A stretch of 64,000 bases of DNA from DATMRF01 sp035566435 (GCA_035566435.1 DATMRF010000089.1:44383-108382), one strand, 5' to 3'. Positions 28,578 to 37,896 are shown, counted from the stretch's first letter. The notes: a model not told the origin generated them from the sequence alone. Translations and numbers: made by a program.

Positions 28578-28919
28578 ATGGAAACCTTCGGGCCGATGCA
28601 GAAACTCGGTCCAGGCGAATTCAATTTGGGCGGGTTGGTTGGCGCGGTCGTCGGCTCGCTCGGCGGCTTGTTTGCCGTGGGTCTCGCACGGGCGATTATC
28701 AAGGGACATATCGCCGATTTGTTCGGCACCCCCATCCTTGGGTTGATAGGCTTTCTGGTCAGCGGAGGAACAGGGTGGCTCCTGGGCAGTCAGATCGGCC
28801 CGCGGCTGGGCCAGCGGTTTAATTCCCAACGGTTGGAAATCATCGGTGGCGCGATCGGCGGCCTGGTGCCCGCCGTGTTGATCGCCCTGTGGGGTTGGTA
28901 CATGGTCACCCCGCATTAG
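28578..28919 (+). CDS. Small Gly-rich membrane protein
   Basis: 113 residues with three hydrophobic segments: LVGAVVGSLGGLFAVGLA, LFGTPILGLIGFLVSGGTGWL and IIGGAIGGLVPAVLIALWGW. The spacing and Gly zippers resemble small integral membrane proteins of the glycine-zipper type. The function is unknown and I do not recognise the family. The ATG at 28578 is the first in frame. It ends 6 nt before the 3' end of RNase P RNA, which is encoded on the other strand. Confidence 0.6.
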   Translation: METFGPMQKLGPGEFNLGGLVGAVVGSLGGLFAVGLARAIIKGHIADLFGTPILGLIGFLVSGGTGWLLGSQIGPRLGQRFNSQRLEIIGGAIGGLVPAVLIALWGWYMVTPH

Positions 28920-28925
28920 GGAGAT

Positions 28926-29362
28926 GATTTCGGAAGGGCTATAAGCCGAATTTTGTCTGCCCGGCCAAAGGCCAGGGAGAGAATCATTTGTCTCAGCAGC
29001 CAGTACCCGGAACCCGTTCCGCGTTGCGGAACCTGGAGCGGGCCGCTCCGGGGTCCCCTATTTGGCCTTGCACCCGATGGGGTTTTCCGTGCCCCCAGGC
29101 TTGCGCCTGGAGCGGTGGGCTCTTGCCCCACCTTTTCACCCTTGCCTCTTGCGGTCTCAAATCTGTGACTTGAACCCGCAAGATCGGCGGTTTGTTTTCT
29201 GTGGCACTGTCCGTCAGGATGCCTCGCGGCATCGCTGCCCGTGTGTATCCTGCCACGACGGCTTATCGCCGCCTTTGCAGGTTACGCGGCATCGCGCCCT
29301 CTGGAGTTCGGACTTTCCTCCCCCGGCTCGCGCCGGAAGCGATTCTCCACCCTTCCGAAATC
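28926..29362 (-). ncRNA. rnpB: RNase P RNA, bacterial class A
   Basis: The catalytic RNA that matures tRNA 5' ends. On the minus strand the 5' part has the universal GAGGAAAGTCCGAACTCC element (29298-29315) and the 3' part has ACAAAATTCGGCTTATAG. The two ends pair in a perfect 13-bp P1 helix: 29350-29362 against 28926-28938 (GATTTCGGAAGGG/CCCTTCCGAAATC), which fixes both boundaries and a length of 437 nt, slightly above the usual 350-400. Further hairpins (for example around 29080-29110) fit the P-stems. Confidence 0.95.
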
Positions 29363-29368
29363 AGAATA

Positions 29369-29397
29369 AATATATACCAGGCGAATCCGTAAGGCAA
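29369..29397 (-). promoter_or_regulatory. Predicted sigma-70-type promoter of rnpB
   Basis: On the minus strand TTGCCT (29392-29397) and TATATT (29369-29374) are separated by 17 nt, and the first base of the P1 helix lies 7 nt after the -10 box. The position is right for RNase P RNA transcription. It lies just inside the 3' flank of the upstream zinc-ribbon gene. Confidence 0.6.
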
Positions 29398-29413
29398 CGG
29401 CTCGCCGGCTGGC

Positions 29414-30160
29414 TCACTCGCTGAGAGCCAAATCCATGTCGGGAGAGTAGTACAGAATCCGTCCGCAATTGCTGCAGGATATGAGTTCCTGTTGGGCCTG
29501 GCATTGGACCAGGAGTTGTGGCGGCAACCGCATGTGGCAACCCCCGCAGACCCCGTGCTGCACGCCCACCACGACGTTTTCGCCTTTGCTCCTGACCAGG
29601 CGCTCGTAACGGGCCCGGGCGGTTTCGTCCACCGCGGCCGCCAACTCTTCGCGGTTGGTTTCCAGTTCAGCCAGTTCGCGTTTGAGATTTTGCTCGCGTG
29701 CGGCGAGTTGGGTCAATTGATCTTCCATCAGGTTGCGGGCCTCATTGGCCGCCTGCGTGAAGCGAGCGACCTCCTGCTGGGCGGCTTCCGCCTGTTCCAT
29801 CAACGCGATTTCCTGGTCTTCGATCTTGAATATCTCGGCTTTGCAGGTATCGATTTCGTGCGTCAGCGCCCGGTATTCCTCATTCTTACGGGTTTGGAGT
29901 TGCTGGTTGGCGTAACGCGCGATGAGTTGCTTTTTGCCTTCGACTTCCAGTTCCAAGGCTTTGCGGTCGGATTCGGTCTGTCTAACTGTGGTTTTTGCCT
30001 GTTCGAGTGATGCTTGCGCTCCGGCCGCCCTGGTCTGGAACAAATGACGCTCGGGCGCGACGTGGGAAAGCTCGCCTTTCAACCGGCGGATTCTTCGGTC
30101 GCGGTCCTGCAAAATCAGCAGTTTTTCGATAGCGTCAAGCATTTGAACGAGCTTACTCAC
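29414..30160 (-). CDS. Coiled-coil protein with C4 zinc ribbon (CdsZ/DUF164 type)
   Basis: A 248-residue cytoplasmic protein. Residues 10 to about 180 are a long coiled coil (heptads rich in Leu, Glu, Gln, Arg), and the C-terminus is a zinc ribbon with two Cys pairs, CGGCHMRLPPQ and SCSNCGRIL. This matches the C4-type zinc ribbon/DUF164 family. Its place immediately upstream of rnpB on the same strand is, as I recall, common in bacteria. A role in nucleic-acid binding is assumed from the ribbon only. Confidence 0.8.
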   Translation of the reverse strand: MSKLVQMLDAIEKLLILQDRDRRIRRLKGELSHVAPERHLFQTRAAGAQASLEQAKTTVRQTESDRKALELEVEGKKQLIARYANQQLQTRKNEEYRALTHEIDTCKAEIFKIEDQEIALMEQAEAAQQEVARFTQAANEARNLMEDQLTQLAAREQNLKRELAELETNREELAAAVDETARARYERLVRSKGENVVVGVQHGVCGGCHMRLPPQLLVQCQAQQELISCSNCGRILYYSPDMDLALSE

Positions 30161-30252
30161 GGCACAGATTATCGACCGGCGGGGACCAAGTCAATTCTGC
30201 CCTTGTTTTCGCGCAAAAACTCACCCACTTTGTCGCTGGGCCTGCATACCGC

Positions 30253-31044
30253 ATGAACAAGACCCTCGTAGTCGTGCCGACTTACAATGAGCGGGAGAAC
30301 CTCCCGCCGCTGAGCGAACGGCTCATGACCCTGCCCGTTTCCGTGGAGGTCCTGGTGGTGGACGACAACTCGCCCGACGGCACCGGCAGGCTCGCCGATG
30401 AGATGGCCGCCAAGAACCCGCGCTTCCACGTGCTGCATCGGACGGAGAAAAACGGCCTCGGCCGGGCATACATTGCCGGGTTCAAGTGGGCCATCGAGCA
30501 AGGCTGCGAGTTCGTCTTTGAAATGGACGGCGACCTGTCGCACAACCCGGACGACATTCCCATGTTCCTGGAGGCGGCACGAGAAGCAGACCTGGTGCTG
30601 GGCTCGCGCTACATCAACGGCATCCGCATCATTAACTGGCCATTGAGCCGACTTATGCTCAGCAAGAGCGCCGCGAAGTATGTAAAGGTCGTCACCGGAA
30701 TGCCGTTCACCGACCCGACCGGCGGCTACAAATGTTTTCGTCGGCGCGCGCTCCAAGCCATTAATCTCGAGGCGATCCACTCGAACGGCTACAGCTTCCA
30801 GGTCGAGATGACGCACCAGTTGTGGCGCCAGGGGATGAGGATCGTCGAAGTGCCGATCATTTTCACCGACCGGTTTCAAGGCCACTCCAAAATGTCGGGC
30901 CATATCGTGAGCGAAGCTTTTTGGATGGTGTGGCGTCTGTTGCTCCAAAATAAGCTGCGCCGTCGTCCGCTGGTTCCGCCCTCGTCGCCAAATGCCGGGG
31001 CGCCGCCGCTGGCCGATACGACCCCGAAGCCAAAACCAGGATAG
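30253..31044 (+). CDS. Polyprenol-phosphate glycosyltransferase, DPM1-like (GT2)
   Basis: A 263-residue GT2 enzyme of the dolichol-phosphate mannosyltransferase class, which transfers a sugar from a nucleotide donor to a polyprenyl phosphate at the cytoplasmic membrane face. Features: VVVPTYNERENLPPL at the start, VVDDNSPDGTG, the DxD region FEMDGDLSHNPDD, GSRYINGIRI and DPTGGYKCFRR. There is no C-terminal membrane span, as in DPM1-type catalytic subunits; the end is Pro-rich. The ATG at 30253 is the natural start. It is divergent from the zinc-ribbon gene. Confidence 0.9.
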   Translation: MNKTLVVVPTYNERENLPPLSERLMTLPVSVEVLVVDDNSPDGTGRLADEMAAKNPRFHVLHRTEKNGLGRAYIAGFKWAIEQGCEFVFEMDGDLSHNPDDIPMFLEAAREADLVLGSRYINGIRIINWPLSRLMLSKSAAKYVKVVTGMPFTDPTGGYKCFRRRALQAINLEAIHSNGYSFQVEMTHQLWRQGMRIVEVPIIFTDRFQGHSKMSGHIVSEAFWMVWRLLLQNKLRRRPLVPPSSPNAGAPPLADTTPKPKPG

Positions 31045-31163
31045 GACCGCGAGGGACCGTCCGCGGGGGGCTGAGGCGAGCTTGCGAACGTAGCGCGAAT
31101 GCCCGACGCGCCTGGGGTCGCGCAGGCTTCCGATCTTACTGACTCACCCGCTGCTTCGACACC

Positions 31164-31220
31164 TGCCGATTTGGAAGTCGGTCCCGCCACGGCGGGAGCA
31201 GGTTTGGGAACCTGCGCTAG
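31164..31220. repeat. Degenerate CGCAGGTTT-family palindrome
   Basis: Contains CCGATTTGGAAGTCGG (about 31166-31181), CCCGCCACGGCGGG (31183-31196) and GCAGGTTTGGGAACCTGC (31198-31215). It belongs with the composite palindromes at 14178 and 55038 but is more decayed. The rest of the gap 31045-31339 shows no gene. Confidence 0.6.
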
Positions 31221-31339
31221 CGCGGCTTTTGTCGCGACGCGGGGGCGGCGCTTTCCCCCAGGAGAGCAGGTGGTTGCTGTTCGTTGACAACAGGGGAGAG
31301 GTGCGCTACCTGAGTTAATTGAAGGTTACAATATTGCTT

Positions 31340-31882
31340 ATGAAAACGCACAGTATTCCCACGCCACTGTTGTTGAGTGTACTCGTTTGCGCCTTCGGGC
31401 TGCCCTGCGTTGGCGCCGAGGGGGACAAGCCCAAAGTGGGCGACAAGGCCCCGTCGATTGCGGCCAAAGACCAAACCGGCAAAGAATGGCGCCTGGAGGA
31501 TGAAATCGGCAAGAAGGTCGTCCTGCTGTATTTCTATCCCAAAGATGATACGCCGGGATGCACCAAGGAGGCTTGCGGTTTTCGGGATCGCATCGCCGAA
31601 TTGAAAAGCCGGAATGTAGAGGTCATCGGGGTGAGCTTCGATTCCGCGGACAGTCACCAAAAGTTTACCTCGAAGTACAACCTGAACTTTCCGCTGCTGG
31701 TGGACACGGAGGGAAAAATTGCGGACGCTTACGGGGTTCGCATGCCAGGGCGGGCCATGGCGAAACGGGTGAGTTTCCTGATCGGGCTGGATGGCAAGAT
31801 TGCGCACGTGACAGACACGATGAATGCCGACACGCACCTGGCCGAGATGAAGGAAGCGGTGGGGAAGCTAAAGCCGTCTTAG
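31340..31882 (+). CDS. Exported thioredoxin-dependent peroxiredoxin (Bcp type)
   Basis: A 180-residue peroxidase that reduces H2O2 or organic hydroperoxides. The signal peptide (IPTPLLLSVLVCAFGLPCVG) sends it to the periplasm, whereas Bcp of E. coli is cytoplasmic. The catalytic motif TPGCTKEACGF has the peroxidatic Cys and the resolving Cys five residues on, as in BCP/PrxQ; PGRAMAKRVSFLIG follows. The ATG at 31340 is chosen because it starts the signal; the TTG seven codons earlier adds nothing. It ends in a 4-nt tail-to-tail overlap with the phosphoesterase gene. Confidence 0.9.
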   Translation: MKTHSIPTPLLLSVLVCAFGLPCVGAEGDKPKVGDKAPSIAAKDQTGKEWRLEDEIGKKVVLLYFYPKDDTPGCTKEACGFRDRIAELKSRNVEVIGVSFDSADSHQKFTSKYNLNFPLLVDTEGKIADAYGVRMPGRAMAKRVSFLIGLDGKIAHVTDTMNADTHLAEMKEAVGKLKPS

Positions 31883-34500
31883 TCCTTGTCCTCGCTGTCA
31901 GGTCGAGTGAAGACAAACCCGGCCCGGACCGGCGGCGGCATGGGGTGATCGGCGCCTCGCACTGAACGCCACACCACTTCGTTGAGGAGCAGGTCATCGG
32001 CGGCATCTTCGCGAGTGAAGTTCATCTTGAGCTGGCCGCCCCAGGCGAGGCGTTCGTTGCGTTCCTCCAGGTTCACATTGGCCGGCACGGCCCGGTAAGG
32101 GCGCAGGTCCGCCGCCGCTTGGAATGAATTAAACATCGGGCGAGCGGCTGCGTCGAATTGAGACATTGGCTTCAGTCCCAAAATCAGTTCCATCGTGCGG
32201 AGCATGCTGGTGGTCGAGTAGAGGGTGGAATCGACGACGCGGCGTTTTGCGTAAGGACTGATGACAAAGGCCGTCGTGCGGTGCGCATCGACGTGGTCGG
32301 GGCCGTTCTGGGCGTCGTCTTCCACGACGAACACCGCCATTTGCGGCCAGAACTTCGAACTGCTCACCGCTTCGAGCACCCGGCCCAGCGCGACGTCGTT
32401 GTCGGCCACCAGCGCAGTTGGCGTCCGGGTTCCGGGGGTGGTCCCATGCGTATGATCGTTGGGCAGGCGCAGGATTTGCAGGCGTGGCATGCCGCCCTCG
32501 GTCTCGAACCGTTTCAGCTCCGCGATGAACCGCTCGGCTCGTTTCCGGTCGGAATAATCCAAATCGAACCCGTGAAACCACGGATCGAAATGGCCTTCGA
32601 GAGCTTTAACTCTGGTCCTGGCTGGTTCGGCGAGGGTGCGTCCATTCGCCACGAACTCGCCATAGCTGCGGTAGCTGACGCCCGCCTCTCGCGCACGGTC
32701 CCACAAATAGCCGCCCGCGGGCGTGGCGATGGGGAAATCACCCTCGCTGGGGTAGGGAAACTTGCCGGATCGGTTATGGCCGTAATCCAAGGGCCACATC
32801 TTCTCCACGAAATCGGTCGCGTAGGCGGCCATGCTCCACTCGTGGCCGTCGGCGCTCACCTCGCCATCGACGTAAAAGTTGTCCAGCAACACAAACTCGC
32901 GCGCGAGCTTATGCAGGTTGGGTGTGACCCGCTCCGGAAAAAGACACAGCTTGGGGTCGCCGTTTCCCTCTGGCATATCGCCGAGCACCTGGTCGTAAGT
33001 CCGGTTCTCCTTGATGATATAGAGACAATATTTGATCGGGCTGGCGTCTCCCAAATTGACCGGGACAGGGTTGCCGGCGGGCTGCGCGGCGGTCACACCT
33101 GCATCGGGACGCAAGGGGCTACAGCGGTACGCCTGAGCCGTATAGGCGGCCATCTGCTTCTCGAAAGCCTCTCGCGGAGGCAGCTCAATAATGCTCATCG
33201 TGCCGCGCAGAAGCTTTGCGATATACTGCGCAGTGTCACCCTCCGGAACGCCCGCCCGGGGCTGCGGCCCATGCGGGTTGGCCATCGAAGTTCCGCCTTT
33301 GCCGTTGGCCACCAGGAGCGTTTTGCCGTCCAGGCTCACGCGCACAGAAGTTGGATACCATCCCGTCGGGATGAACCCGAGCGAGCGGCTCTTGCCGGGC
33401 CGGCTAACGTCGAAGACGGCCACCAGGTTATTATCCGCGTTGGCAACGAAAAGCGTCTGTTCATCCGGCGAGAGTGCCAGGCTGTTCGGCGTTGAACCCG
33501 ACGGCGCTTGGGGATAGAGAGCGGCCCAGATGGTTTCGAGCGGTTTGCCGGCGGCGGTATCGAACACGGTCACAGTGTTGCGGCTCGCGTTGGCGACGAA
33601 CAGGACTTTGCCGGAGCGGGTCAGCGCCATCTCACATGGATGCTCTTCGGCCGGCCAGCGCGCAATCACCTGTTCGGTGTTCAAATCGACCACAGCGACA
33701 GCGGCTTGAGCCCACAGGCTGACGTATAATCGGTGCCGCCTTTCGTCGAGCCTGCAAGCGTAGGGAAAAGTGTCGGCGGGGTTGGCACCATATAGCGCTG
33801 CCTCGGCGCGCTTCTCGGCGGCCGCAGTGTCGAAGTCCGTCGAGGGCGTGACCGGAGCAGCCGTGAGCGCCGCGACATTGGTGCCTAACAGAATATCGGC
33901 CACCTGCGGCTCGGCGCCGAGCACCACGCGCGTGACCCGATGTCCCCAAACGTTGGCGGCATACAAATGGGTTCCGCCCGAATCGACCGCCAGACCCGCC
34001 GGCACACCGCGTTGCCGCGGCTCACGAAGCTTGATTCTTTGGTGGTTCGACAGCTTGCCGTCCCGGAAATCGAACTCATGTACCACTTCATCCCCTGCCC
34101 CGCTGCAGAATAGCCTTTTGCCGTCAGGCGAAAACTCCAGCCCGTAAAACGCCTCGTGAATGCTCGTGTGCGAAACGACCGCGGCCGCGGGAATATCCAC
34201 CATCATAATTTCATGCTGGCTGTAGCCGCTGTGCAGGACCGCGGCGTAGCGTCCGGCGGGATGCAGCGCAATATTGATGGGAAAATCGGCCAGATCAACC
34301 TGGCGTCCGGCAGGCCGCAATGACCATTGATTGGGGAGCAACACAGAGCCATCCGGCATTGGGCCAGGCAGGCTTGCCGAGCGAGGGGTGTCAGAGGTGG
34401 CACGCCCGGTGCCGCCCGACACCTGGTTTTGGCGACCTGCAACGCAAGCCGGCATAGCCGACAAGCCCGCCAGGCATAGACAGTAACAAATAAAGCGCAT
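31879..34500 (-). CDS. YncE-like propeller - phosphoesterase fusion
   Basis: An 873-residue exported protein. Residues about 60-430 are a seven-bladed YVTN/YncE propeller (NIALHPAGRYAAVLHSGYS, FSPDGKRLFCSGAGD, SLALSPDEQTLFVANADNN). Residues about 500-800 form a PF04185-type phosphoesterase in the alkaline phosphatase superfamily, with metal motifs IIKENRTYDQVLGDM, DGEVSADGHEWS and VVEDDAQNGPDHVDAHRT. Homologues in Planctomycetes and Verrucomicrobia have this two-part layout. The signal peptide follows the ATG at 34500 (FICYCLCLAGLSAMPACVA); lipid attachment at that Cys is possible. The substrate, perhaps a phospholipid or acid phosphate, is unknown. Confidence 0.87.
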   Translation of the reverse strand: MRFICYCLCLAGLSAMPACVAGRQNQVSGGTGRATSDTPRSASLPGPMPDGSVLLPNQWSLRPAGRQVDLADFPINIALHPAGRYAAVLHSGYSQHEIMMVDIPAAAVVSHTSIHEAFYGLEFSPDGKRLFCSGAGDEVVHEFDFRDGKLSNHQRIKLREPRQRGVPAGLAVDSGGTHLYAANVWGHRVTRVVLGAEPQVADILLGTNVAALTAAPVTPSTDFDTAAAEKRAEAALYGANPADTFPYACRLDERRHRLYVSLWAQAAVAVVDLNTEQVIARWPAEEHPCEMALTRSGKVLFVANASRNTVTVFDTAAGKPLETIWAALYPQAPSGSTPNSLALSPDEQTLFVANADNNLVAVFDVSRPGKSRSLGFIPTGWYPTSVRVSLDGKTLLVANGKGGTSMANPHGPQPRAGVPEGDTAQYIAKLLRGTMSIIELPPREAFEKQMAAYTAQAYRCSPLRPDAGVTAAQPAGNPVPVNLGDASPIKYCLYIIKENRTYDQVLGDMPEGNGDPKLCLFPERVTPNLHKLAREFVLLDNFYVDGEVSADGHEWSMAAYATDFVEKMWPLDYGHNRSGKFPYPSEGDFPIATPAGGYLWDRAREAGVSYRSYGEFVANGRTLAEPARTRVKALEGHFDPWFHGFDLDYSDRKRAERFIAELKRFETEGGMPRLQILRLPNDHTHGTTPGTRTPTALVADNDVALGRVLEAVSSSKFWPQMAVFVVEDDAQNGPDHVDAHRTTAFVISPYAKRRVVDSTLYSTTSMLRTMELILGLKPMSQFDAAARPMFNSFQAAADLRPYRAVPANVNLEERNERLAWGGQLKMNFTREDAADDLLLNEVVWRSVRGADHPMPPPVRAGFVFTRPDSEDKD

Positions 34501-34623
34501 ACAATGTCCCGAGGGTTGTGCCAACGATTCCATCCGCCGTAAAGCCGGAAAGACTAGCCAAAGCGACGCTTGGGGAGTATAAGAGGATTAGGCATAAGCA
34601 TTTTTCGACCCGGGAACGGACCT

Positions 34624-34833
34624 ATGAGAATTTTGCTATTGTTAATCGGCTGGTGCCTGTTGCTGGTGTTGTGCTGGCCGCTGGCGCTGCTCGTTCTGGT
34701 GCTGGCGCCGCTGGTTTGGCTCCTGTCCTTGCCGTTTCGCTTGCTCGCCATTTGCATCGGCGCCACCTTCGCATTGATTCGCGCCCTCCTTTTCCTGCCT
34801 GCCCGACTCCTCGGCCATCGCTCTCGCGCCTAG
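34624..34833 (+). CDS. Small hydrophobic membrane protein
   Basis: 69 residues, almost all hydrophobic: two membrane helices (LLLLIGWCLLLVLCWPLAL and VLAPLVWLLSLPFRLL or thereabouts) and a short basic end (ARLLGHRSRA). The ATG at 34624 follows a purine-rich stretch (GGGAACGGACCT). I do not recognise the family. It precedes the luxE-luxC pair by 160 nt on the same strand, but co-transcription is uncertain. Confidence 0.45.
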   Translation: MRILLLLIGWCLLLVLCWPLALLVLVLAPLVWLLSLPFRLLAICIGATFALIRALLFLPARLLGHRSRA

Positions 34834-34996
34834 AGAAACGGGTAGCTGGGGTGCGCAAACCATGCACCCTGGCAAGGCCACGACCAAATCGCGTACCCAT
34901 CTTAACCCCGTTTGGAGTTGCGGCGCCGCCGATTCGCAGGTACATACTTTGCCTCCTGGCTGTGGCGGAAAACCAGCCTGGCAAAATAGAAACCGC

Positions 34997-36142
34997 ATGA
35001 AGTTCCACGATCAATTTGAGGACTTTGAACGGCGCCTCCGCGAGCTGCTCGCCGTGTCGGCCGAAAATCCTCCTGGCGTTGCCGCCGCCGGCTCCGGTGC
35101 CGCCCCGTTCAATGCGCTGGCGCTGGAACTGTTCGCACTGCAGTTCGAGCACAACGGACCCTACCGTCGTTTCTGCGCAGCTCGTGGCGCATCGCCTCAA
35201 ACTGTTTTCGATTGGAGCCAGATTCCCGCCGTCCCGGCTTCAGCGTTCAAAGAGCTGGAACTGTCGTGCCTCGCGCCGGAAGACCGGACCACGGTATTCC
35301 ACTCCAGCGGCACGACGGAACAACGGCCGAGTCGTCATTTTCATAATGCTGCGTCGCTCGCGACTTACGAAGCCTCGCTTTGGCCGTGGTTTGCGCGGCA
35401 CCTCTGCGCGCGCGACCAGGAACTTGCGCCCAGCCTGTTGCTGCTTACGCCGCCACCGGACGCAGCCCCTTGTTCCTCGCTGGTGCACATGTTCGAACAT
35501 ATCCGCCAGCAACCGGTTTGGGCCGAGTCGGCCTTTCTGGGGAGGGTAACACCGGACGGTGCCTGGATGCTGGGCCTCGACGCAGCGACGGACCGCCTTA
35601 AACGCCTGGCCGCGGCCGGCCGGCCGGCCGTTCTGCTCGGCACGGCATTTTCGTTTGTACACTTGTTGGATTTTCTTGGCGAACATGAGTTGCGGCCGGA
35701 GCTGCCGCCGGGTTCCCGTGTAATGGAAACCGGTGGCTACAAGGGCCGCTCCCGCAGCCTGCCCCGATCCGAGTTGCACAACTTAATCACTGCCCGACTT
35801 GGGATTCCGCCCGCTCAAATCGTTTGCGAATACGGCATGAGCGAACTGAGTTCTCAAGCCTATGATGGCGTCGCTTGCGCCGCTCGAGGGAATCACGCCT
35901 CACCCGTTACTCGTCGCTTTAACTTTCCTCCCTGGGCCCGAGCGCAGCTCATTTCGCCCGAAACCGGCGAGGAAGTCCCTGAAGGCGGAACGGGTCTGCT
36001 CCGGGTGTTCGACCTGGCCAACGTCTATTCCGTCATGGCGATTCAAACGGAAGATCTCGGCCTCCGGCGCGGGACAGACTTTGAACTGGCGGGGCGCGCG
36101 GCGTTGGCTGAGGTCCGGGGCTGTTCGCTAATGGCGGAATAG
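34997..36142 (+). CDS. LuxE-type acyl-protein synthetase
   Basis: A 381-residue adenylate-forming acyl-protein synthetase. LuxE activates fatty acid with ATP and passes the acyl group, via its own Cys, to the reductase LuxC. Visible motifs: FHSSGTTEQRPSRHFHN (phosphate-loop-like SSGTTEQ), METGGYKGRSR, CEYGMSELSSQAYDG (adenylate-forming motif) and a C-terminal Arg/Asp region (TEDLGLRRG). The ATG at 34997 begins family-like sequence; the longer frame is spurious. luxC follows 10 nt downstream, so the two form an operon. No luciferase genes are near. Confidence 0.85.
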   Translation: MKFHDQFEDFERRLRELLAVSAENPPGVAAAGSGAAPFNALALELFALQFEHNGPYRRFCAARGASPQTVFDWSQIPAVPASAFKELELSCLAPEDRTTVFHSSGTTEQRPSRHFHNAASLATYEASLWPWFARHLCARDQELAPSLLLLTPPPDAAPCSSLVHMFEHIRQQPVWAESAFLGRVTPDGAWMLGLDAATDRLKRLAAAGRPAVLLGTAFSFVHLLDFLGEHELRPELPPGSRVMETGGYKGRSRSLPRSELHNLITARLGIPPAQIVCEYGMSELSSQAYDGVACAARGNHASPVTRRFNFPPWARAQLISPETGEEVPEGGTGLLRVFDLANVYSVMAIQTEDLGLRRGTDFELAGRAALAEVRGCSLMAE

Positions 36143-36152
36143 GCGTCTTACA

Positions 36153-37517
36153 ATGGAGCTGCCCAATTATTTCCTCGCCGATCTGCCGCCGGAGGCGACG
36201 CTGACCGCCGCGATGGTGGCCGAGGCCTGCCAAACGCTCAAGCGCAACCGGGAGCGGTACTTGGCGCTGCGCTCGACCCAGAGCCTGGTGGCACTCCTGA
36301 GCGACGTCGGCCAAAGCTGGCTGCAGCCCGATTATCCATTCCGCCAGGTCGCGCTCGAACAAGGGCCCGCCGCAACCGGTTTCTCCCGCGCGACACTGGC
36401 TACTGGACTCGACGCCTTTTTCAAACAACTCACGCCCGAACGTTTCCAGGCGCTGCTGCAACAGGACCTGGGGCCGGCGCAGCGGCTCGACCAACTTGCC
36501 TCGACGGATTCCGAACAAGCAACCGGCCGGGCGTCCGTCGCCAATGGACCCGAACTGATCGCGCACGTTACGGCAGGCAACCTGCCAACCCCGACGCTCA
36601 TGAGCATGGTGCTGGGTTTCCTGGCACGTTCGGCCCAATTCGTAAAATGCGCCACCGGAGCCGCGCTCATCCCGCGACTCTTCGCCCACTCGGTTTACGA
36701 GGCTGAACGAAAGCTGGGCGCGTGCCTGGAGATTGTTGAGTGGCCGGGCGGCAGCGCCGACCTGGAAAGCGCCCTGTTTTCCGAAGCGGACTGCGTTACT
36801 GCGACGGGGTCCGACGAAACGCTGAAGGCCATTCGTGAGCGGCTCCCGCCGACGGCCCGGTTCCTGGGTTACGGCCATCGGGTCAGCTTTGGCTACGTGG
36901 CGGCCGAGGTCCTCACCGGGTTCAATGCGAAGCAATGCGCCGGTCGCGCGGCGGTGGACGTCGCTGCGTGGAACCAATTGGGCTGTCTTTCGCCCCATGT
37001 CATTTATGTGCAGGACGGCGGGGTCCTCTCGCCGGAAAAGTTCGCGGAATTACTGGCCGACGCCATGACCGAGCGGGAGGAAATCGAACCTCGCGGCGAA
37101 CCGCCGGTAGCCGCAGCAGCGGCGATTGCCTCACGCCGGTCCATTTACGAAGTGCGCGCGGCCCACTCACCGGACACCCTTCACTGGTCCAGCAGGGGTT
37201 CCACCGCCTGGACGGTCGTCTATGAAGCCGACCCGCGGTTCCAGCTCTCCTGTTTGTACCGGTTTGTTTATGTGAAGGGCGTGAAGGACCTGGCTCAAGC
37301 GCTCCAGAGCGCCGACAGTTATCGCGGGAAGGTTTCTACTGTTGGCCTCGCGGTGCCCGAGCACAAAGCGCAGGAAATGGCAACGGAATTGGCCCGCTGG
37401 GGGGTGAGCCGCGTCTGCCCCCTGGGACAGATGCAGAATCCACCGCTCACCTGGCGGCACGATGGCCGTCCGGCGCTCGGCGACCTGGTCCGGTGGACGG
37501 ATTGGGAAATGGGGTGA
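36153..37517 (+). CDS. LuxC-type acyl-CoA/acyl-protein reductase
   Basis: A 454-residue NADPH-dependent fatty acyl reductase of the aldehyde dehydrogenase superfamily. It takes the acyl group from the LuxE-like partner or acyl-CoA and releases a fatty aldehyde. The catalytic Cys lies in WNQLGCLSPHVIYV at about residue 285; the nucleotide-binding part shows HVTAGNLPTPTLMSM and LGYGHRVSFG. The C-terminal PPLTWRHDGRP segment is typical of the family. The stop overlaps the queD start by 1 nt (TGATG). The aldehyde could feed alkane, wax ester or plasmalogen synthesis, but no such gene is visible here. Confidence 0.87.
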   Translation: MELPNYFLADLPPEATLTAAMVAEACQTLKRNRERYLALRSTQSLVALLSDVGQSWLQPDYPFRQVALEQGPAATGFSRATLATGLDAFFKQLTPERFQALLQQDLGPAQRLDQLASTDSEQATGRASVANGPELIAHVTAGNLPTPTLMSMVLGFLARSAQFVKCATGAALIPRLFAHSVYEAERKLGACLEIVEWPGGSADLESALFSEADCVTATGSDETLKAIRERLPPTARFLGYGHRVSFGYVAAEVLTGFNAKQCAGRAAVDVAAWNQLGCLSPHVIYVQDGGVLSPEKFAELLADAMTEREEIEPRGEPPVAAAAAIASRRSIYEVRAAHSPDTLHWSSRGSTAWTVVYEADPRFQLSCLYRFVYVKGVKDLAQALQSADSYRGKVSTVGLAVPEHKAQEMATELARWGVSRVCPLGQMQNPPLTWRHDGRPALGDLVRWTDWEMG

Positions 37518-37876
37518 TGGAATTACGTAAGACATTTCAATTCGAGGCGGCACATCTGTTGCCGCGGTTATCGCGAACGCATAAATGCCGGCGGCTGCAC
37601 GGACATAGTTTCCAGGTGGAGATCGTCGTGAACGGCGAGTGCGACGCGAAGCTCGGCTGGTTGATCGATTACGCGGATATCACCAAGGCCTTCAAACCGC
37701 TTTGGGAAAAGCTCGACCATCATTATTTGAACGAAGTTCCGGGTTTGGAAAACCCGACCAGCGAAAACATCGCAGTCTGGATTTGGAAAAAGCTGAGACC
37801 AAAGTTGCCGTTGCTGACGGAGGTGGTCGTGGCGGAAACGTGCACCGCCAAATGCGCGTATAGGGGAGACGACTGA
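37517..37876 (+). CDS. queD: 6-carboxytetrahydropterin synthase QueD
   Basis: A 119-residue T-fold enzyme that converts dihydroneopterin triphosphate to 6-carboxytetrahydropterin in queuosine synthesis. Zinc ligands: His in AAHLLPRL and the two His of RLHGHSF. The catalytic Cys is in THKCRRLHGH, and DYADITKAFKPLWEKLDHHYLN and VAETCTAKCAY complete the site. The ATG at 37517 overlaps the luxC stop. Co-transcription with luxE-luxC may be accidental. Both queD and the folate genes at 0.5-2 kb start from the same pterin. Confidence 0.92.
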   Translation: MELRKTFQFEAAHLLPRLSRTHKCRRLHGHSFQVEIVVNGECDAKLGWLIDYADITKAFKPLWEKLDHHYLNEVPGLENPTSENIAVWIWKKLRPKLPLLTEVVVAETCTAKCAYRGDD

Positions 37877-37896
37877 TGGCACGGGGAATTCACGGC

